A DNA stretch of 64,000 bases from Fimbriimonadales bacterium (GCA_025998675.1 AP024673.1:1515221-1579220); one strand, 5' to 3'; positions 23,182 to 32,344 are shown, counted from the first letter of the stretch. Notes: generated by a model from the sequence alone, not told the origin. Translations and numbers: made by a program.

Positions 23182-25767
23182 ATGCGCTGCCTGTGGTTTG
23201 CAGGGCTGCTGGCGATGCTCATCGTCGGCGCAGCCCAGGAGGTCAACACGAGTGCGTCGCCCAGCGACGCACGTAAGTCAGAGACGGAGACGCCGCTCCT
23301 CGTAGACCCGCCTTACTATTCCCTCAAACAACTGCGTGAGTGGCTCGAACACGAGAAACAGCAGGCGAAAGCGCGCCTGCAGGCGCTGGAGCAATCGGGC
23401 GTGCGGTTAGACCCTGCGAAGCGCCATAAACTGGAAGAGGGTCCCGAATACCTTGAGGCGCTGTGGGATTACCTGTATGTGCGCGCCTACCCGAACGACT
23501 TTGTGGACTGGACGGCATACATCCGCGCGGCGGAGCAGCGCGACCTGATGGCGGGCGCGTTTTTCCCCGCCTCTGGTCCGCGCTGGGAGTTCGTCGGTCC
23601 GCGCAACACGACCCCGCCCTACCGCACCTATTTTGGCACGGCGGCGGTGTCGGGGCGCGTGAACGCCGTCGCCTACGACCCCGTGAACGAGAATGTCTAC
23701 TACATGGGCGCGCCGCAGGGCGGCGTGTGGAAGACCACCGACGGCGGACTCACATGGCAGCCGCTCACGGATTACTGGCAGTTTCTGCAAGTCGCCTGTA
23801 TCGCCATCCACCCGACGAACCCGAACATCCTGTATGTGGGTACGGGCGACTTTCAGGGCTGGATGCGCCCCTTCTCGCAGGGGATTATGAAGTCCACCGA
23901 CGGCGGGCAGACATGGCAGCAGCTCGGCGCGACGGCGTTTGGCAACCGCTGCGTGTCGGACATCCTGATTGACCCCGAAGATCCGAACATCATTACCGCC
24001 TGCACGGGCTGGGGACCCTATCAGCGCGTTGCTGGCGACCTCTGGCGCAGCACCGACGGCGGGAACACTTGGACGCGCGTGAGCAGCGTAAGCGCAATCT
24101 GGAGCGACCTCGCAATGAGCGCGCGCAACCCCGCCACGGGCGTGCGCTACTACTACGCCGTCGGGCACGGGAACCCCGGACGCCTGCTGCGCTCCAGCGA
24201 TCGCGGGCAAACCTGGACGACGCTCACCCCGCCGTTCAGCGGCAATCAGTCGTCGCTGCGCGTGGCGACCTCGCCGAACAATCCCGACCGCGTGTACCTC
24301 ATGTCGGGCAACGCCGCGCAGGTGTGGGTGAGCAACGACGCGGGCAACACATGGACCGCGATGAACCCCAGCGTCGACGGCGGCTTCTATCAGGCGTGGT
24401 ACGACGCCACGCTGCACATCGCGCTCGACAGTGCGGGCAACGATGTGCTGTATCTGGGGCTGGTGGACCTCGTACAGTGGACCCCCGCCTACGGCTGGCG
24501 CTCCATCGGGTTGGGCTTCACCAATCAGGCGAACATCCATGTGGACATCCACAGCATGGCAATCAACCCGCGCAACCCGAACGAGCTGCTGACGGGCACA
24601 GACGGCGGCGTCTATCGGCTGACCTACACGCCCAGCACGGGCGCAGTGACCATCGTCGGCTTGAACGCCACGCTGGGGATTACGCAGTTCTATGCGGCGG
24701 CGTTCCATCCGACTGACCCAACCCGCATGATGGGCGGCGCACAGGACAACGCCACCCCCCGCGCGAACGGCAATCTGAACGCATGGCGGTGCATCGTCGG
24801 CGGCGACGGCGCTTACTGCGCCTACAACCCCAGCAACCCGAACATCCAGTACGCCAGCTCGCAGTACCTGAACATCTCCCGCACGACCAACAACTGGACA
24901 AACGCGTCGAACATCACGCCGAACTACGGGAGCGATCGCGTGGCGTTTATCGCGCCGCTTACCGTTCACCCAGCGCAGCCGAACTGGATGCTGGCGGGCA
25001 CGAACTACCTGTGGCGCTGGAACGAAAACACGGGCACATGGGACGCGCGGCTGGGCGGTCAGCTGCTCACCAATGGCACGCTGCGCGCCATCGCGGGCGC
25101 GCCCAGCAACGCGAATGTAATCTACACAGGCGGCGACGACGGGCAACTCTGGATGACCACCAACGGCGGGAGCAGCTGGCGGCAAATCAACGCGAACCTG
25201 CCGAACCGCTCCATCAGCGACATCGCTGTGCATCCGACGAACCCCTACAAGGTCTATGTCGCGCAGGGCGGCACAGGCGCGCCCCATGTGTACCGCTGCG
25301 ACAACACGCAGGCAAGCACGGTGCAGTGGGTGAACATCAGCGGCTCGGGCTCGACGGGCTTGCCCGATGTGCATGCGAACTCAATCGCGCTGGACCCCGC
25401 CGCGCCCGACACGATTATTTATGTGGGCAACGATGTGGGCTTTTTCTACACGCTGGACGGCGGCGCGACATGGCGCAACGGCACGCAGCCGCTGGGACTG
25501 CCGAACGTGCAGGTCAACACCGTGCGCGTCGTGCCCGCGACGGGCTACCTGATGGCGGCAACCTATGGGCGCGGCATGTGGCGCATCGCACTGCCCCTCA
25601 CACCCACAGGCGATGTGAACGGCGACGGCTGCGTGGACGACAGCGATCTGCTGCTGGCGCTGTTCGCCTTCGGCTCGAACAACGCGCAAGCCGACCTGAA
25701 CCGCGACGGGATTGTGGACGACAGCGACCTGCTGATCGTGCTGTTCAACTTCGGCAGCGGATGCTGA
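23182..25767 (+). CDS. Secreted beta-propeller (BNR/sortilin-like) protein with C-terminal dockerin
   Basis: This 861-residue protein has a signal peptide (FAGLLAMLIVGAA) and a helical, charged segment (~40-100). A long region of BNR/Asp-box repeats follows (for example STDGGQTWQQL, STDGGNTWTRV, SDRGQTWTTL, TNGGSSWRQI), as in sialidase and VPS10 propellers. The tail is a dockerin-type pair of calcium loops, DVNGDGCVDDSDLL and DLNRDGIVDDSDLL. No sialidase catalytic set was identified, so a binding or peptidase-like role is equally likely. Its mRNA appears leaderless. Confidence 0.82.
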   Translation: MRCLWFAGLLAMLIVGAAQEVNTSASPSDARKSETETPLLVDPPYYSLKQLREWLEHEKQQAKARLQALEQSGVRLDPAKRHKLEEGPEYLEALWDYLYVRAYPNDFVDWTAYIRAAEQRDLMAGAFFPASGPRWEFVGPRNTTPPYRTYFGTAAVSGRVNAVAYDPVNENVYYMGAPQGGVWKTTDGGLTWQPLTDYWQFLQVACIAIHPTNPNILYVGTGDFQGWMRPFSQGIMKSTDGGQTWQQLGATAFGNRCVSDILIDPEDPNIITACTGWGPYQRVAGDLWRSTDGGNTWTRVSSVSAIWSDLAMSARNPATGVRYYYAVGHGNPGRLLRSSDRGQTWTTLTPPFSGNQSSLRVATSPNNPDRVYLMSGNAAQVWVSNDAGNTWTAMNPSVDGGFYQAWYDATLHIALDSAGNDVLYLGLVDLVQWTPAYGWRSIGLGFTNQANIHVDIHSMAINPRNPNELLTGTDGGVYRLTYTPSTGAVTIVGLNATLGITQFYAAAFHPTDPTRMMGGAQDNATPRANGNLNAWRCIVGGDGAYCAYNPSNPNIQYASSQYLNISRTTNNWTNASNITPNYGSDRVAFIAPLTVHPAQPNWMLAGTNYLWRWNENTGTWDARLGGQLLTNGTLRAIAGAPSNANVIYTGGDDGQLWMTTNGGSSWRQINANLPNRSISDIAVHPTNPYKVYVAQGGTGAPHVYRCDNTQASTVQWVNISGSGSTGLPDVHANSIALDPAAPDTIIYVGNDVGFFYTLDGGATWRNGTQPLGLPNVQVNTVRVVPATGYLMAATYGRGMWRIALPLTPTGDVNGDGCVDDSDLLLALFAFGSNNAQADLNRDGIVDDSDLLIVLFNFGSGC

Positions 25768-25775
25768 GGGACAAG

Positions 25776-25798
25776 GGTGGGGGCGCACTGCCCCCACC
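25776..25798. terminator. Bidirectional hairpin between convergent genes
   Basis: GGTGGGGGC-GCACT-GCCCCCACC, a perfect 9-bp stem placed between the two stop codons. No T-run. Confidence 0.6.
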
Positions 25799-25800
25799 GC

Positions 25801-27789
25801 TCAGTTGTTCCAGCCCAGATGCCCGTTAATCGAAATCGTGTAGACCGCCTGACCCGTAATCAGATGGTACACCGCCAGCGGCAGGTCAATCGCGAACTCG
25901 CCCAGAATCACGCCAATCGCCACCGCGCGCAGCTTCTCGTAGCCCGTTAGACCAAAATAGCGGTTCACAAACAGCTTGATCAGCAACACAATCCCCAGCC
26001 CGAACCATACATAGTCGATGCCGAAGTTCATCGAGAGCGCGTAGCCCGCCGGGTGGATGGGGAAGCCCGGAATCCGGTAGCGAATAAAGTCCAGCAGCAG
26101 CACGAAGCTGAACGCGCCCGTGAAGAAGGCAATCGCCGTGACATTTGGGGGGTAGCGGTTGTCGGCGAGCTGGGTAATCACGCCCGCCATCCCGCCGCCC
26201 ACATCCGCCGCGCCGTCGCGATAGTAGCGGTTGATACTGAACAGCTCGCCTAAAAAGATGCCCAGCAGAATCGCCGCCGCCATCACGAAAAAGAGCGCGC
26301 GCTGATTGAGCCGCGCAATCTCGCCCATCTTCATCGCCTCCAGCTGATAGGGCATCGGGTGCGTGCGGTGCAGGCGATTCATGAAATGAAAAGTGGTCAT
26401 CAGCTTCGCGATGGTCGATTCGGTCAGGTTCTGCGTGCCCGTGAAGGCAATCATCAGCTGGTGGGGTCCCATGAACGCCATCTCGTGGATGGGCGCGCCC
26501 AGCTGCGCGCGCAGGCGCGTCACGACCACACTGAACGCCATAAACAGCGCGACATAAATCGTCACCAGCCACCACGGCAGCCCGACCGCGACGCCCAGCC
26601 CGATGAGTCCTGCCAGACTCAGAATTAGCCCGATAAACGCCGCGCGCGCCGAGAGCGCATAGCCCGCTTCGGGGTTCTCGCCCGTTTTAATCTCACGCCA
26701 GATTTCCTTGAGGTAGCCGCGCGAGGCGTAAATCACGCTCACAAACAGCCCCAGAAACGCGCCCCACGACTGCTCGCTAAAATACGGCGGCTGTGGCACG
26801 AGGTAGCCCCCGCCAAACACGCCCTGCTCGTAGCCCATCGCCGCCGTAATCACCTGCATCCCCTTGCGCACGAAGTAAAACAGCACGCTCGAAAAGAGCA
26901 GGTCGTTCGGCACGAAGACGCCAATCGCCGCCATGTAGGGGAACAGCCCCACGGGAATCCAGCCCACCTGGTTCCACGGGGGCGTGGTGAAGTAGTCGTT
27001 CAGCGCGGCGAGGAAGCGCACATTGATACGCGGGATCCATGGAAAAAACACATGGAGCCCGTTCACCACGCCAATCAGGAAGGTCACCGCGAACGCGCCC
27101 CACAGATAGCGACTGCGCCACAGGGGGGATTGCGGCTGGCACAACAACATCGGCACCTGAATAATAGGAAACGCCAGCCGCTCCTGCTGCGTCCACAGAC
27201 GGCGCATGAGCGCGTTGATGCAGAGCATCGCGAGCGTCGCGAAGCCGAACAGCCCCATCCAGCCCAGAAAAATCGGCAGCCACACGCCGAGTTTGGTCAG
27301 TGCATAGGGGAACTTGTAGCCGCCGATGCCGTACTCGCGGATCGGCTCCGCCTCCGTGTGGAACAGCCAGCTCGTCAGGTGCGGAATCACGCGATTGCGG
27401 TAGGTCTCGCTGTTCTCGGCGTACAGCCCGAACGAGTGCCACAGCGGGACGCACACATTCATCCACTCCGCCGCCATGGCCGTGCCCACGAACAGGATGG
27501 TGAAAATCACCACCAGGTCGGGCGTCTCCAGCAGCCAGCGTCGGAAAATCAGCCGCCCGATGGCGTTCAGCAGCGCGACCACCATCAGCGTCGCGACGGG
27601 CGGAATCATGAGCGAGAAAATCACGCTCAGCACGATTTCTACCGCCCAGTAGGTGGTGAAGGGCAATAGGGCGAACCCAATCAGGAGTCCGCGCAGGCGG
27701 AGACCGCGCGCCCGCTCAATCGTCGGAGTGTTGAGCAGCCCGTCGGTCTGCGCCTGCGCAGGCTCCTGCAAGACAGGCTTGATGGACAT
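25801..27789 (-). CDS. Large OPT-like integral membrane protein (DUF6784/6785 type)
   Basis: About 662 residues with some 14 or more membrane helices. Long aromatic loops (FLGWMGLFGFATLAML, DYFTTPPWNQVGWIP, NRYYRDGAADVGGG) are reminiscent of the uncharacterised oligopeptide-transporter-like families common in Planctomycetes and Armatimonadota. ATG at 27789 (MSIKPVLQ) is preferred to the one 18 bases upstream because the N terminus then is a normal short cytosolic tail. The sugar isomerase-like gene ends 69 bases upstream on the same strand, so a shared transcript and a carbohydrate-linked role are possible. Confidence 0.7.
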   Translation of the reverse strand: MSIKPVLQEPAQAQTDGLLNTPTIERARGLRLRGLLIGFALLPFTTYWAVEIVLSVIFSLMIPPVATLMVVALLNAIGRLIFRRWLLETPDLVVIFTILFVGTAMAAEWMNVCVPLWHSFGLYAENSETYRNRVIPHLTSWLFHTEAEPIREYGIGGYKFPYALTKLGVWLPIFLGWMGLFGFATLAMLCINALMRRLWTQQERLAFPIIQVPMLLCQPQSPLWRSRYLWGAFAVTFLIGVVNGLHVFFPWIPRINVRFLAALNDYFTTPPWNQVGWIPVGLFPYMAAIGVFVPNDLLFSSVLFYFVRKGMQVITAAMGYEQGVFGGGYLVPQPPYFSEQSWGAFLGLFVSVIYASRGYLKEIWREIKTGENPEAGYALSARAAFIGLILSLAGLIGLGVAVGLPWWLVTIYVALFMAFSVVVTRLRAQLGAPIHEMAFMGPHQLMIAFTGTQNLTESTIAKLMTTFHFMNRLHRTHPMPYQLEAMKMGEIARLNQRALFFVMAAAILLGIFLGELFSINRYYRDGAADVGGGMAGVITQLADNRYPPNVTAIAFFTGAFSFVLLLDFIRYRIPGFPIHPAGYALSMNFGIDYVWFGLGIVLLIKLFVNRYFGLTGYEKLRAVAIGVILGEFAIDLPLAVYHLITGQAVYTISINGHLGWNN

Positions 27790-27858
27790 ACAGCATACGA
27801 TTTCCACGCGCGGGGCGCGTTTCCTGCCAGCGCTCGCCTGGGCGCTGGAGGCGGGACG

Positions 27859-28611
27859 CTACACCTTCCGCAGGGCGCTCTGAATCGCCTGCAGGCACGC
27901 GCGCAGGTCGGGCAGCGGGTCGTCGGGCTTCTCTTCGTACTCCAGCGCGAGGCTGCCTGTGAACCGGGCGCGCCGCAGCGTGCGCAAGAAGCCCACCAGA
28001 TCCAGATCGCCCTCGCCCAGCAGCGTGTAGCGCGTGCGGTCTTTCACATCCTTGAGGTGCACCGCATGCACGCGCCTGCCGAACCGACGCGCCGCCTCGA
28101 CAGGGTCCTCGCCCGAACGCAGAAAGTGCGCCGTGTCGATGCACGCGCCAATCCAGTCGGGCTGCCCGCGCATGGCATCCTCCACCGTACGGATGGTGTC
28201 GTAGCGCGTATTCGGTCCGTGGTTGTGGATGGCGACGCGGATGCGGTACTCCTGACACAGGCGCGCGAGGTAGCCGAAGCTTTCGGGCGCGGGGTCGGCG
28301 GTAATCACGGGGATTCCCATCGCCTTCGCGAACTCGAAAATCGTGCGGGCGGTCTTCTCGTCCGCGCCGAAGCTCACCACGCCATACGCCAGCACCTGCA
28401 CGCCCGATTTGGCGACGGTCTGCTTGAGGGCGTCCCAGCCCTCGCGCGGGCTGAAATAGGGCAGGTGCGCCATGAACGCCTCGATGCAGTCCAGCCCCAG
28501 CGAGCGGGTCGCCTCCAGCATCGCTTCCAGCCCCATCTTGCGCATCGAGTAGCTCTGCACGCCCATCCGAAATGGCGCGTAGGGGTTCTGTGGTCTCCGC
28601 TGTCCGAACAT
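27859..28611 (-). CDS. Sugar phosphate isomerase/epimerase-like TIM-barrel protein
   Basis: This 250-residue protein is of the AP endonuclease 2/xylose isomerase-like superfamily: GVQSYSMRKM, IEAFMAHLPYF, VAIHNHGPNT, GACIDTAHFLRSGEDP and VHLKDVKDR give the metal ligands expected of the family (Glu, His, Asp, His). Such enzymes isomerise or epimerise sugars or inositol derivatives. The substrate is not evident. The gene lies upstream of the large membrane protein on the same strand. Confidence 0.85.
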   Translation of the reverse strand: MFGQRRPQNPYAPFRMGVQSYSMRKMGLEAMLEATRSLGLDCIEAFMAHLPYFSPREGWDALKQTVAKSGVQVLAYGVVSFGADEKTARTIFEFAKAMGIPVITADPAPESFGYLARLCQEYRIRVAIHNHGPNTRYDTIRTVEDAMRGQPDWIGACIDTAHFLRSGEDPVEAARRFGRRVHAVHLKDVKDRTRYTLLGEGDLDLVGFLRTLRRARFTGSLALEYEEKPDDPLPDLRACLQAIQSALRKV

Positions 28612-28680
28612 GAGACGCTAATTCAACGCTAATCGCGCCCCTCCTGCTCGAACGATTTTTAGAAGGAAGCAAGGATGGGG

Positions 28681-28686
28681 TATGAT
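28681..28686 (+). promoter_or_regulatory. -10 box of folE2
   Basis: TATGAT in GGGGTATGAT, 9 bases before ATG at 28696; it excludes the earlier in-frame codon at 28675 as start. Confidence 0.5.
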
Positions 28687-28695
28687 TCTGCGGAT

Positions 28696-29499
28696 ATGAA
28701 AACGCGAGTATCGCTACCGGATGTTGCGGCAGAGACGGATCCGCGCGGGGTCGCGCTCCACGCGGTGGGCATTCGCGGGCTGCGCCTGCCTATCCCGCTG
28801 CGCACGCCCTCCGACACGGTGCAGCAGGTGATTGCGCTTGCCGACCTGAGCGTGGATATTGAAGCCGACCAGCGCGGCGCGCACATGAGCCGTCTCGTCG
28901 AGGCGCTGTACGAGTGGGCGTCCGAGCCGCGCACGCCCGCCGATGTGAAAACGCTGCTGGCAAACACGCGCGACCGCCTCAACAGCCGCTCGGCGCAACT
29001 GCAGATGCGTTTCCCCTACTTCCTGCAACTGCCCGCGCCCGTAACGCAGACGCCGGGCTGGCTCGATGTGGAAGTCGAGTGGGAGTGTCGGCTCAACAAC
29101 GGCGCGTCGTATGCCCTGAGCGCGTTCGTCTTTCCCGCGATGACGCTCTGCCCGTGCAGCAAGGCGATTTCGGAATATGGGGCGCACAATCAGCGCGCGC
29201 TCGCACGCATCTGGCTGCAGACGAAGGACAAGCTCCCGCGTCTGCCCGACGAGTACCTGCCGCTGGTGCAGGAATCCGCCAGCTCGCTGGTCTACCCCGT
29301 GCTGAAGCGCCCCGATGAGAAGTTCGTGACGGAATACAGCTACGAGAACCCGCGTTTCGTGGAAGATGTCGCCCGTGAGTTAGCCCTGCGCATGGGCGCG
29401 CGCGAGGAACTCAGCTGGTTCCGCGTGGAATGCGAATCGATAGAATCCATTCACAACCACAACGCCTTCGCGATGTACGAGTCGCCGAAGCGCAAGTGA
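28696..29499 (+). CDS. folE2: GTP cyclohydrolase FolE2 (type IB)
   Basis: This 267-residue protein of the COG1469 family has the conserved cysteine in MTLCPCSKAISEYGAHNQR, the SVDIEADQRGAHMSR segment and the C-terminal ESIHNHNAF. It converts GTP to dihydroneopterin triphosphate, the first step to folate and queuosine, using metals other than zinc. In many bacteria folE2 replaces zinc-dependent folE and is induced by zinc shortage. Here a ZnuC-like ATPase gene follows after 7 bases, which fits a zinc-limitation operon. QueG at 13 kb could use its product. Confidence 0.95.
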   Translation: MKTRVSLPDVAAETDPRGVALHAVGIRGLRLPIPLRTPSDTVQQVIALADLSVDIEADQRGAHMSRLVEALYEWASEPRTPADVKTLLANTRDRLNSRSAQLQMRFPYFLQLPAPVTQTPGWLDVEVEWECRLNNGASYALSAFVFPAMTLCPCSKAISEYGAHNQRALARIWLQTKDKLPRLPDEYLPLVQESASSLVYPVLKRPDEKFVTEYSYENPRFVEDVARELALRMGAREELSWFRVECESIESIHNHNAFAMYESPKRK

Positions 29500-29506
29500 G
29501 GCGTGT

Positions 29507-30238
29507 ATGGCGCTGATCGACGCCGCCGATGTGTCGGTCGTACTGGGCGGGCAGACGGTGCTGGAGGGCGTCTCGCTGGAGGCGCATGCGGGCGAGACCA
29601 TCGCGCTGATCGGTCCCAACGGCGCGGGCAAGACCACCTTGTTGCGCGTGCTGCTGGGGCTGCTGCCGTATCGCGGGCGCGTGTATGTGCTGGGCAAGCC
29701 GCCCGAACAGCTCACCCGCGCCGACCGCCAGCAGATTGGCTATGTGCCGCAGGCGCTACAGTTCGACCGCACGATGCCCCTGCTCACGCGCGAGCTGCTC
29801 TGGGCGATGTTGGGCGAGCGGTTCCACAAACGCGCCGCGCTACAGGGCGTGCTGGACGCGGTGGACGCCGCGCACCTGCTGGACAAGCCCATCCGCACGC
29901 TTTCGGGCGGCGAACTGCAGCGCGTCGTGATTGCCGCCGCCCTCGCCCAGCAGCCGAAACTGCTCCTGCTCGACGAACCCGCCACAGGGATCGATGTCGG
30001 CGTGCGCGTGCAGTTTTACGAACTCATCGAGCGGCTGCGCGCCGAGCAGGGCATGGGCGTGCTGATTGTCTCGCACGATTTGAGCGTGGTGAGCCGCTAC
30101 GCGACGCGCGTGGTGTGCATTCACCATCGCCTGATTTGCACGGGCGCGCCCGACGAGGTGCTGCAGATGCCCCTGCTGGAGACCCTATACGGGCATCCCG
30201 TGGGCGTGTTCACCCACCGCCACGACGAGGCGCGTTAG
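29507..30238 (+). CDS. znuC: Metal ABC transporter ATP-binding protein (ZnuC/MntB-like)
   Basis: This 243-residue ATPase has Walker A GPNGAGKTT, Q-loop YVPQ, signature LSGGELQRV, Walker B LLLLDEPATGID and switch VSHD. The sequence style (FDRTMPLLTRELLWAM, SVVSRYATRVVCIHH, GHPVGVFTHRHDE) fits the zinc/manganese uptake group. The permease and solute-binding genes are not adjacent: the next gene is convergent mrp, overlapping by 4 bases. Pairing with folE2 supports zinc rather than manganese. Confidence 0.85.
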   Translation: MALIDAADVSVVLGGQTVLEGVSLEAHAGETIALIGPNGAGKTTLLRVLLGLLPYRGRVYVLGKPPEQLTRADRQQIGYVPQALQFDRTMPLLTRELLWAMLGERFHKRAALQGVLDAVDAAHLLDKPIRTLSGGELQRVVIAAALAQQPKLLLLDEPATGIDVGVRVQFYELIERLRAEQGMGVLIVSHDLSVVSRYATRVVCIHHRLICTGAPDEVLQMPLLETLYGHPVGVFTHRHDEAR

Positions 30239-31287
30239 CCGGCGAGGCTGGCGACGCTGATCTGCGCGGCGAGCTTGCCCGCAATCTCGCGGAACGCCTG
30301 CGCCTGCGCCGAATCGGGCGCGGCAATCACGGCGGGTTGCCCCGCGTCGCTGGCGACGCTCACCGCAGGGTCCAGCGGCACCGACCCCAGAAACGGCGCG
30401 CCCAGCCGCTCCGCAAACACCCGCGCGCCCGGTCCGGGGAAAATCGCTGTGCGCTCGCCGCAGTGCGGGCACACAAACTCCGCCATGTTCTCGATCACGC
30501 CCAGAATCGGCGAATTCAGCCGGCGGAACAGCGCGACCGACTTGCCCGCGATGGAGGCGGCGACCGCCTGCGGGGTCATCACAATCACCACGCCCGTGAG
30601 GGGCACCAGCTGCGCGGTGGTCATCGGCGCGTCGCCCGTGCCCGGCGGCAAATCAACCAGCAGGTAGTCCAGCGCGCCCCAGCGCACATCGGCGAACAAC
30701 TGGCGCACCGTGCCCGCCACAATCGGACCGCGCCACATCGCCGCCTGATCCTCCTCCAGCAGAAAACCGATGGACATCACCGACACCCCATAGCGACGGA
30801 TGGGGATAATCTGCCCCGATTCGACCAGCGGATGCTCACCCTGACAGCCCATCATTTTGGGGATACTGGGACCATAAATGTCGGCGTCGAGCAGCCCGAC
30901 CCGCGCGCCCGACTGCGCCAGCGCAACCGCAAGGTTCACCGACACAGTGGATTTGCCCACCCCCCCCTTGCCGCTGGCAATTGCAATCACATGCTTCACT
31001 TCGGGCAGGAGGTCTTCGGCATCCATGCTGCGCCCGCGTACCTGCGCCGTCATCTCCACATTCACCGCCACAACGCCCGGCAACTGCGCAATCAGCCGCT
31101 CCGCCTCCGCTTTCATCTGGTCTTTCACGGGGCATGCGGGCGTGGTGAGTTCAATCACGGTCTTCACCGCGCCGTCGCAGATTGCGACCTCTTTCACGAA
31201 CCCCAGCGACACAATATCGCGGTGCAAATCGGGGTCGACGATGTTCCTCAAAGCGTCCAGCACTTGCTCGCGTGTGATGGTTGGCAT
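30235..31287 (-). CDS. mrp: Mrp/ApbC-type Fe-S cluster carrier ATPase
   Basis: This 350-residue protein has an N-terminal MIP18/DUF59 domain (LRNIVDPDLHRDIVSLGFV), a deviant Walker A IASGKGGVGKSTVSVNLA, LLDADIYGPSIPKMMG, LVDLPPGTGDAPMT, and the C-terminal FVCPHCGER cysteine pair that binds the cluster at the dimer interface. It delivers Fe-S clusters to apo-proteins such as QueG or ferredoxin. ATG at 31287 has AGGAG upstream. Its promoter (TACACT, 31329-31324) lies back to back with the next gene's promoter. Confidence 0.93.
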   Translation of the reverse strand: MPTITREQVLDALRNIVDPDLHRDIVSLGFVKEVAICDGAVKTVIELTTPACPVKDQMKAEAERLIAQLPGVVAVNVEMTAQVRGRSMDAEDLLPEVKHVIAIASGKGGVGKSTVSVNLAVALAQSGARVGLLDADIYGPSIPKMMGCQGEHPLVESGQIIPIRRYGVSVMSIGFLLEEDQAAMWRGPIVAGTVRQLFADVRWGALDYLLVDLPPGTGDAPMTTAQLVPLTGVVIVMTPQAVAASIAGKSVALFRRLNSPILGVIENMAEFVCPHCGERTAIFPGPGARVFAERLGAPFLGSVPLDPAVSVASDAGQPAVIAAPDSAQAQAFREIAGKLAAQISVASLAG

Positions 31288-31340
31288 GGTCGGTCTCCTG
31301 CGCAGATACTTAGCGTGGCTAAGAGTGTACCCCATCGAGG

Positions 31341-31346
31341 TATACT
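31341..31346 (+). promoter_or_regulatory. -10 box with leaderless spacing before the TIGR03790 gene
   Basis: GGTATACT, 6 bases, ATG. The -10 box of divergent mrp is only 11 bases away on the other strand, so the two promoters cannot be occupied together. Confidence 0.6.
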
Positions 31347-31352
31347 TCGAGC

Positions 31353-32339
31353 ATGCAACGGGCGAGTAATGTGGTGGTGATTGCCACACGGCGCAGTCCC
31401 GATTCGGTCTCCATCGCGCAGTATTACGCAGAAAAGCGCAGATTGCCCAGCACGCACATCTTCACCATCGACTGCGTGCCGCAGGAGGAAGCGCCTCTGG
31501 TCGAGTATCGGGACACGATTGAGAAGCCCGTGATGGAGCTGCTGCGGCGGCGTGGACTGGAGCTGAGCGTGGACTACTTGGTGCTGACGCGCGGGGTGCC
31601 GCTGCGCATTCGCGAGGGCGGCTTCTCGGTGGACTGTGCGCTGATGTGCGCCCCGCTCAAACGCCCTTTCAGCAATCAGCCGACGGAGGCGAATCTCAAC
31701 CCCTACTTTGGCAAAAACGAGCGGTTCACGCGGCGCAAGTACGGCTTTTATCTGGCGACGCGGCTGGACGGCTACACGATGCAGCACATTCGTGATTTGA
31801 TTGACAATGCGCTGAAGGCGAAGCGGGCGAACGGCGTGTTTCTGATTGACATCGACCCCAAACGCAACGGGGGCGGCTACCGCGCGATTAACGAGAGCAT
31901 GCGCGCCGCCGCCCGACTGCTCAAACAGCGCGGCTTCGAGGTGATTCAGGACGAGGAGGAGGCGTTCGTCGGCGCGGTGCGCGACATCATGGGCTACTAT
32001 TCGTGGGGGAGCAACGACCACAAGTTCAACGCGCTAAGCTACCGCAGTTTGCGCTTCCGCCCTGGATCGATCGCCGAGACCGCCGTCTCAACCAGCGCGC
32101 GCACCTTCCGCTTCACCGACAAGGGGCAGTCGCTGATCGCCGACCTGATTGCGCAGGGCGCGACGGGCGTCAAGGGCTATGTCTCCGAGCCGTACACGGC
32201 GGCGCTGTGCCGCGCGGAGGTGATGTTCGACCGATACACGCGCGGGCGCACCATCGCCGAGAGCCTCTGGGCAGCCAGCCCGTTCATCCTGTGGAAAGAC
32301 CTCGTGGTGGGCGACCCGCTCTGCGCGCCGTTCGCCTGA
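31353..32339 (+). CDS. TIGR03790-family protein
   Basis: This 328-residue protein has the family pattern: NVVVIATRRSPDSVSIAQYY at the N terminus, THIFTIDCV, YLVLTRGVPLRI, and a C-terminal GYVSEPYTAALCRAEVMFDRY. TIGR03790 proteins occur in Planctomycetes, Acidobacteria and Armatimonadota, often secreted; here there is no signal peptide. Function is unknown; some resemblance to caspase-like/gingipain folds has been suggested for related sequences, which I cannot confirm. The mRNA seems leaderless. Confidence 0.75.
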   Translation: MQRASNVVVIATRRSPDSVSIAQYYAEKRRLPSTHIFTIDCVPQEEAPLVEYRDTIEKPVMELLRRRGLELSVDYLVLTRGVPLRIREGGFSVDCALMCAPLKRPFSNQPTEANLNPYFGKNERFTRRKYGFYLATRLDGYTMQHIRDLIDNALKAKRANGVFLIDIDPKRNGGGYRAINESMRAAARLLKQRGFEVIQDEEEAFVGAVRDIMGYYSWGSNDHKFNALSYRSLRFRPGSIAETAVSTSARTFRFTDKGQSLIADLIAQGATGVKGYVSEPYTAALCRAEVMFDRYTRGRTIAESLWAASPFILWKDLVVGDPLCAPFA

Positions 32340-32344
32340 GCGGT

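Noticed and set aside
23407-25374. A 655-codon minus-strand frame opposite the propeller gene
   Set aside because: His/Arg/Val-rich low-complexity translation caused by GC-rich third positions of the plus-strand gene.
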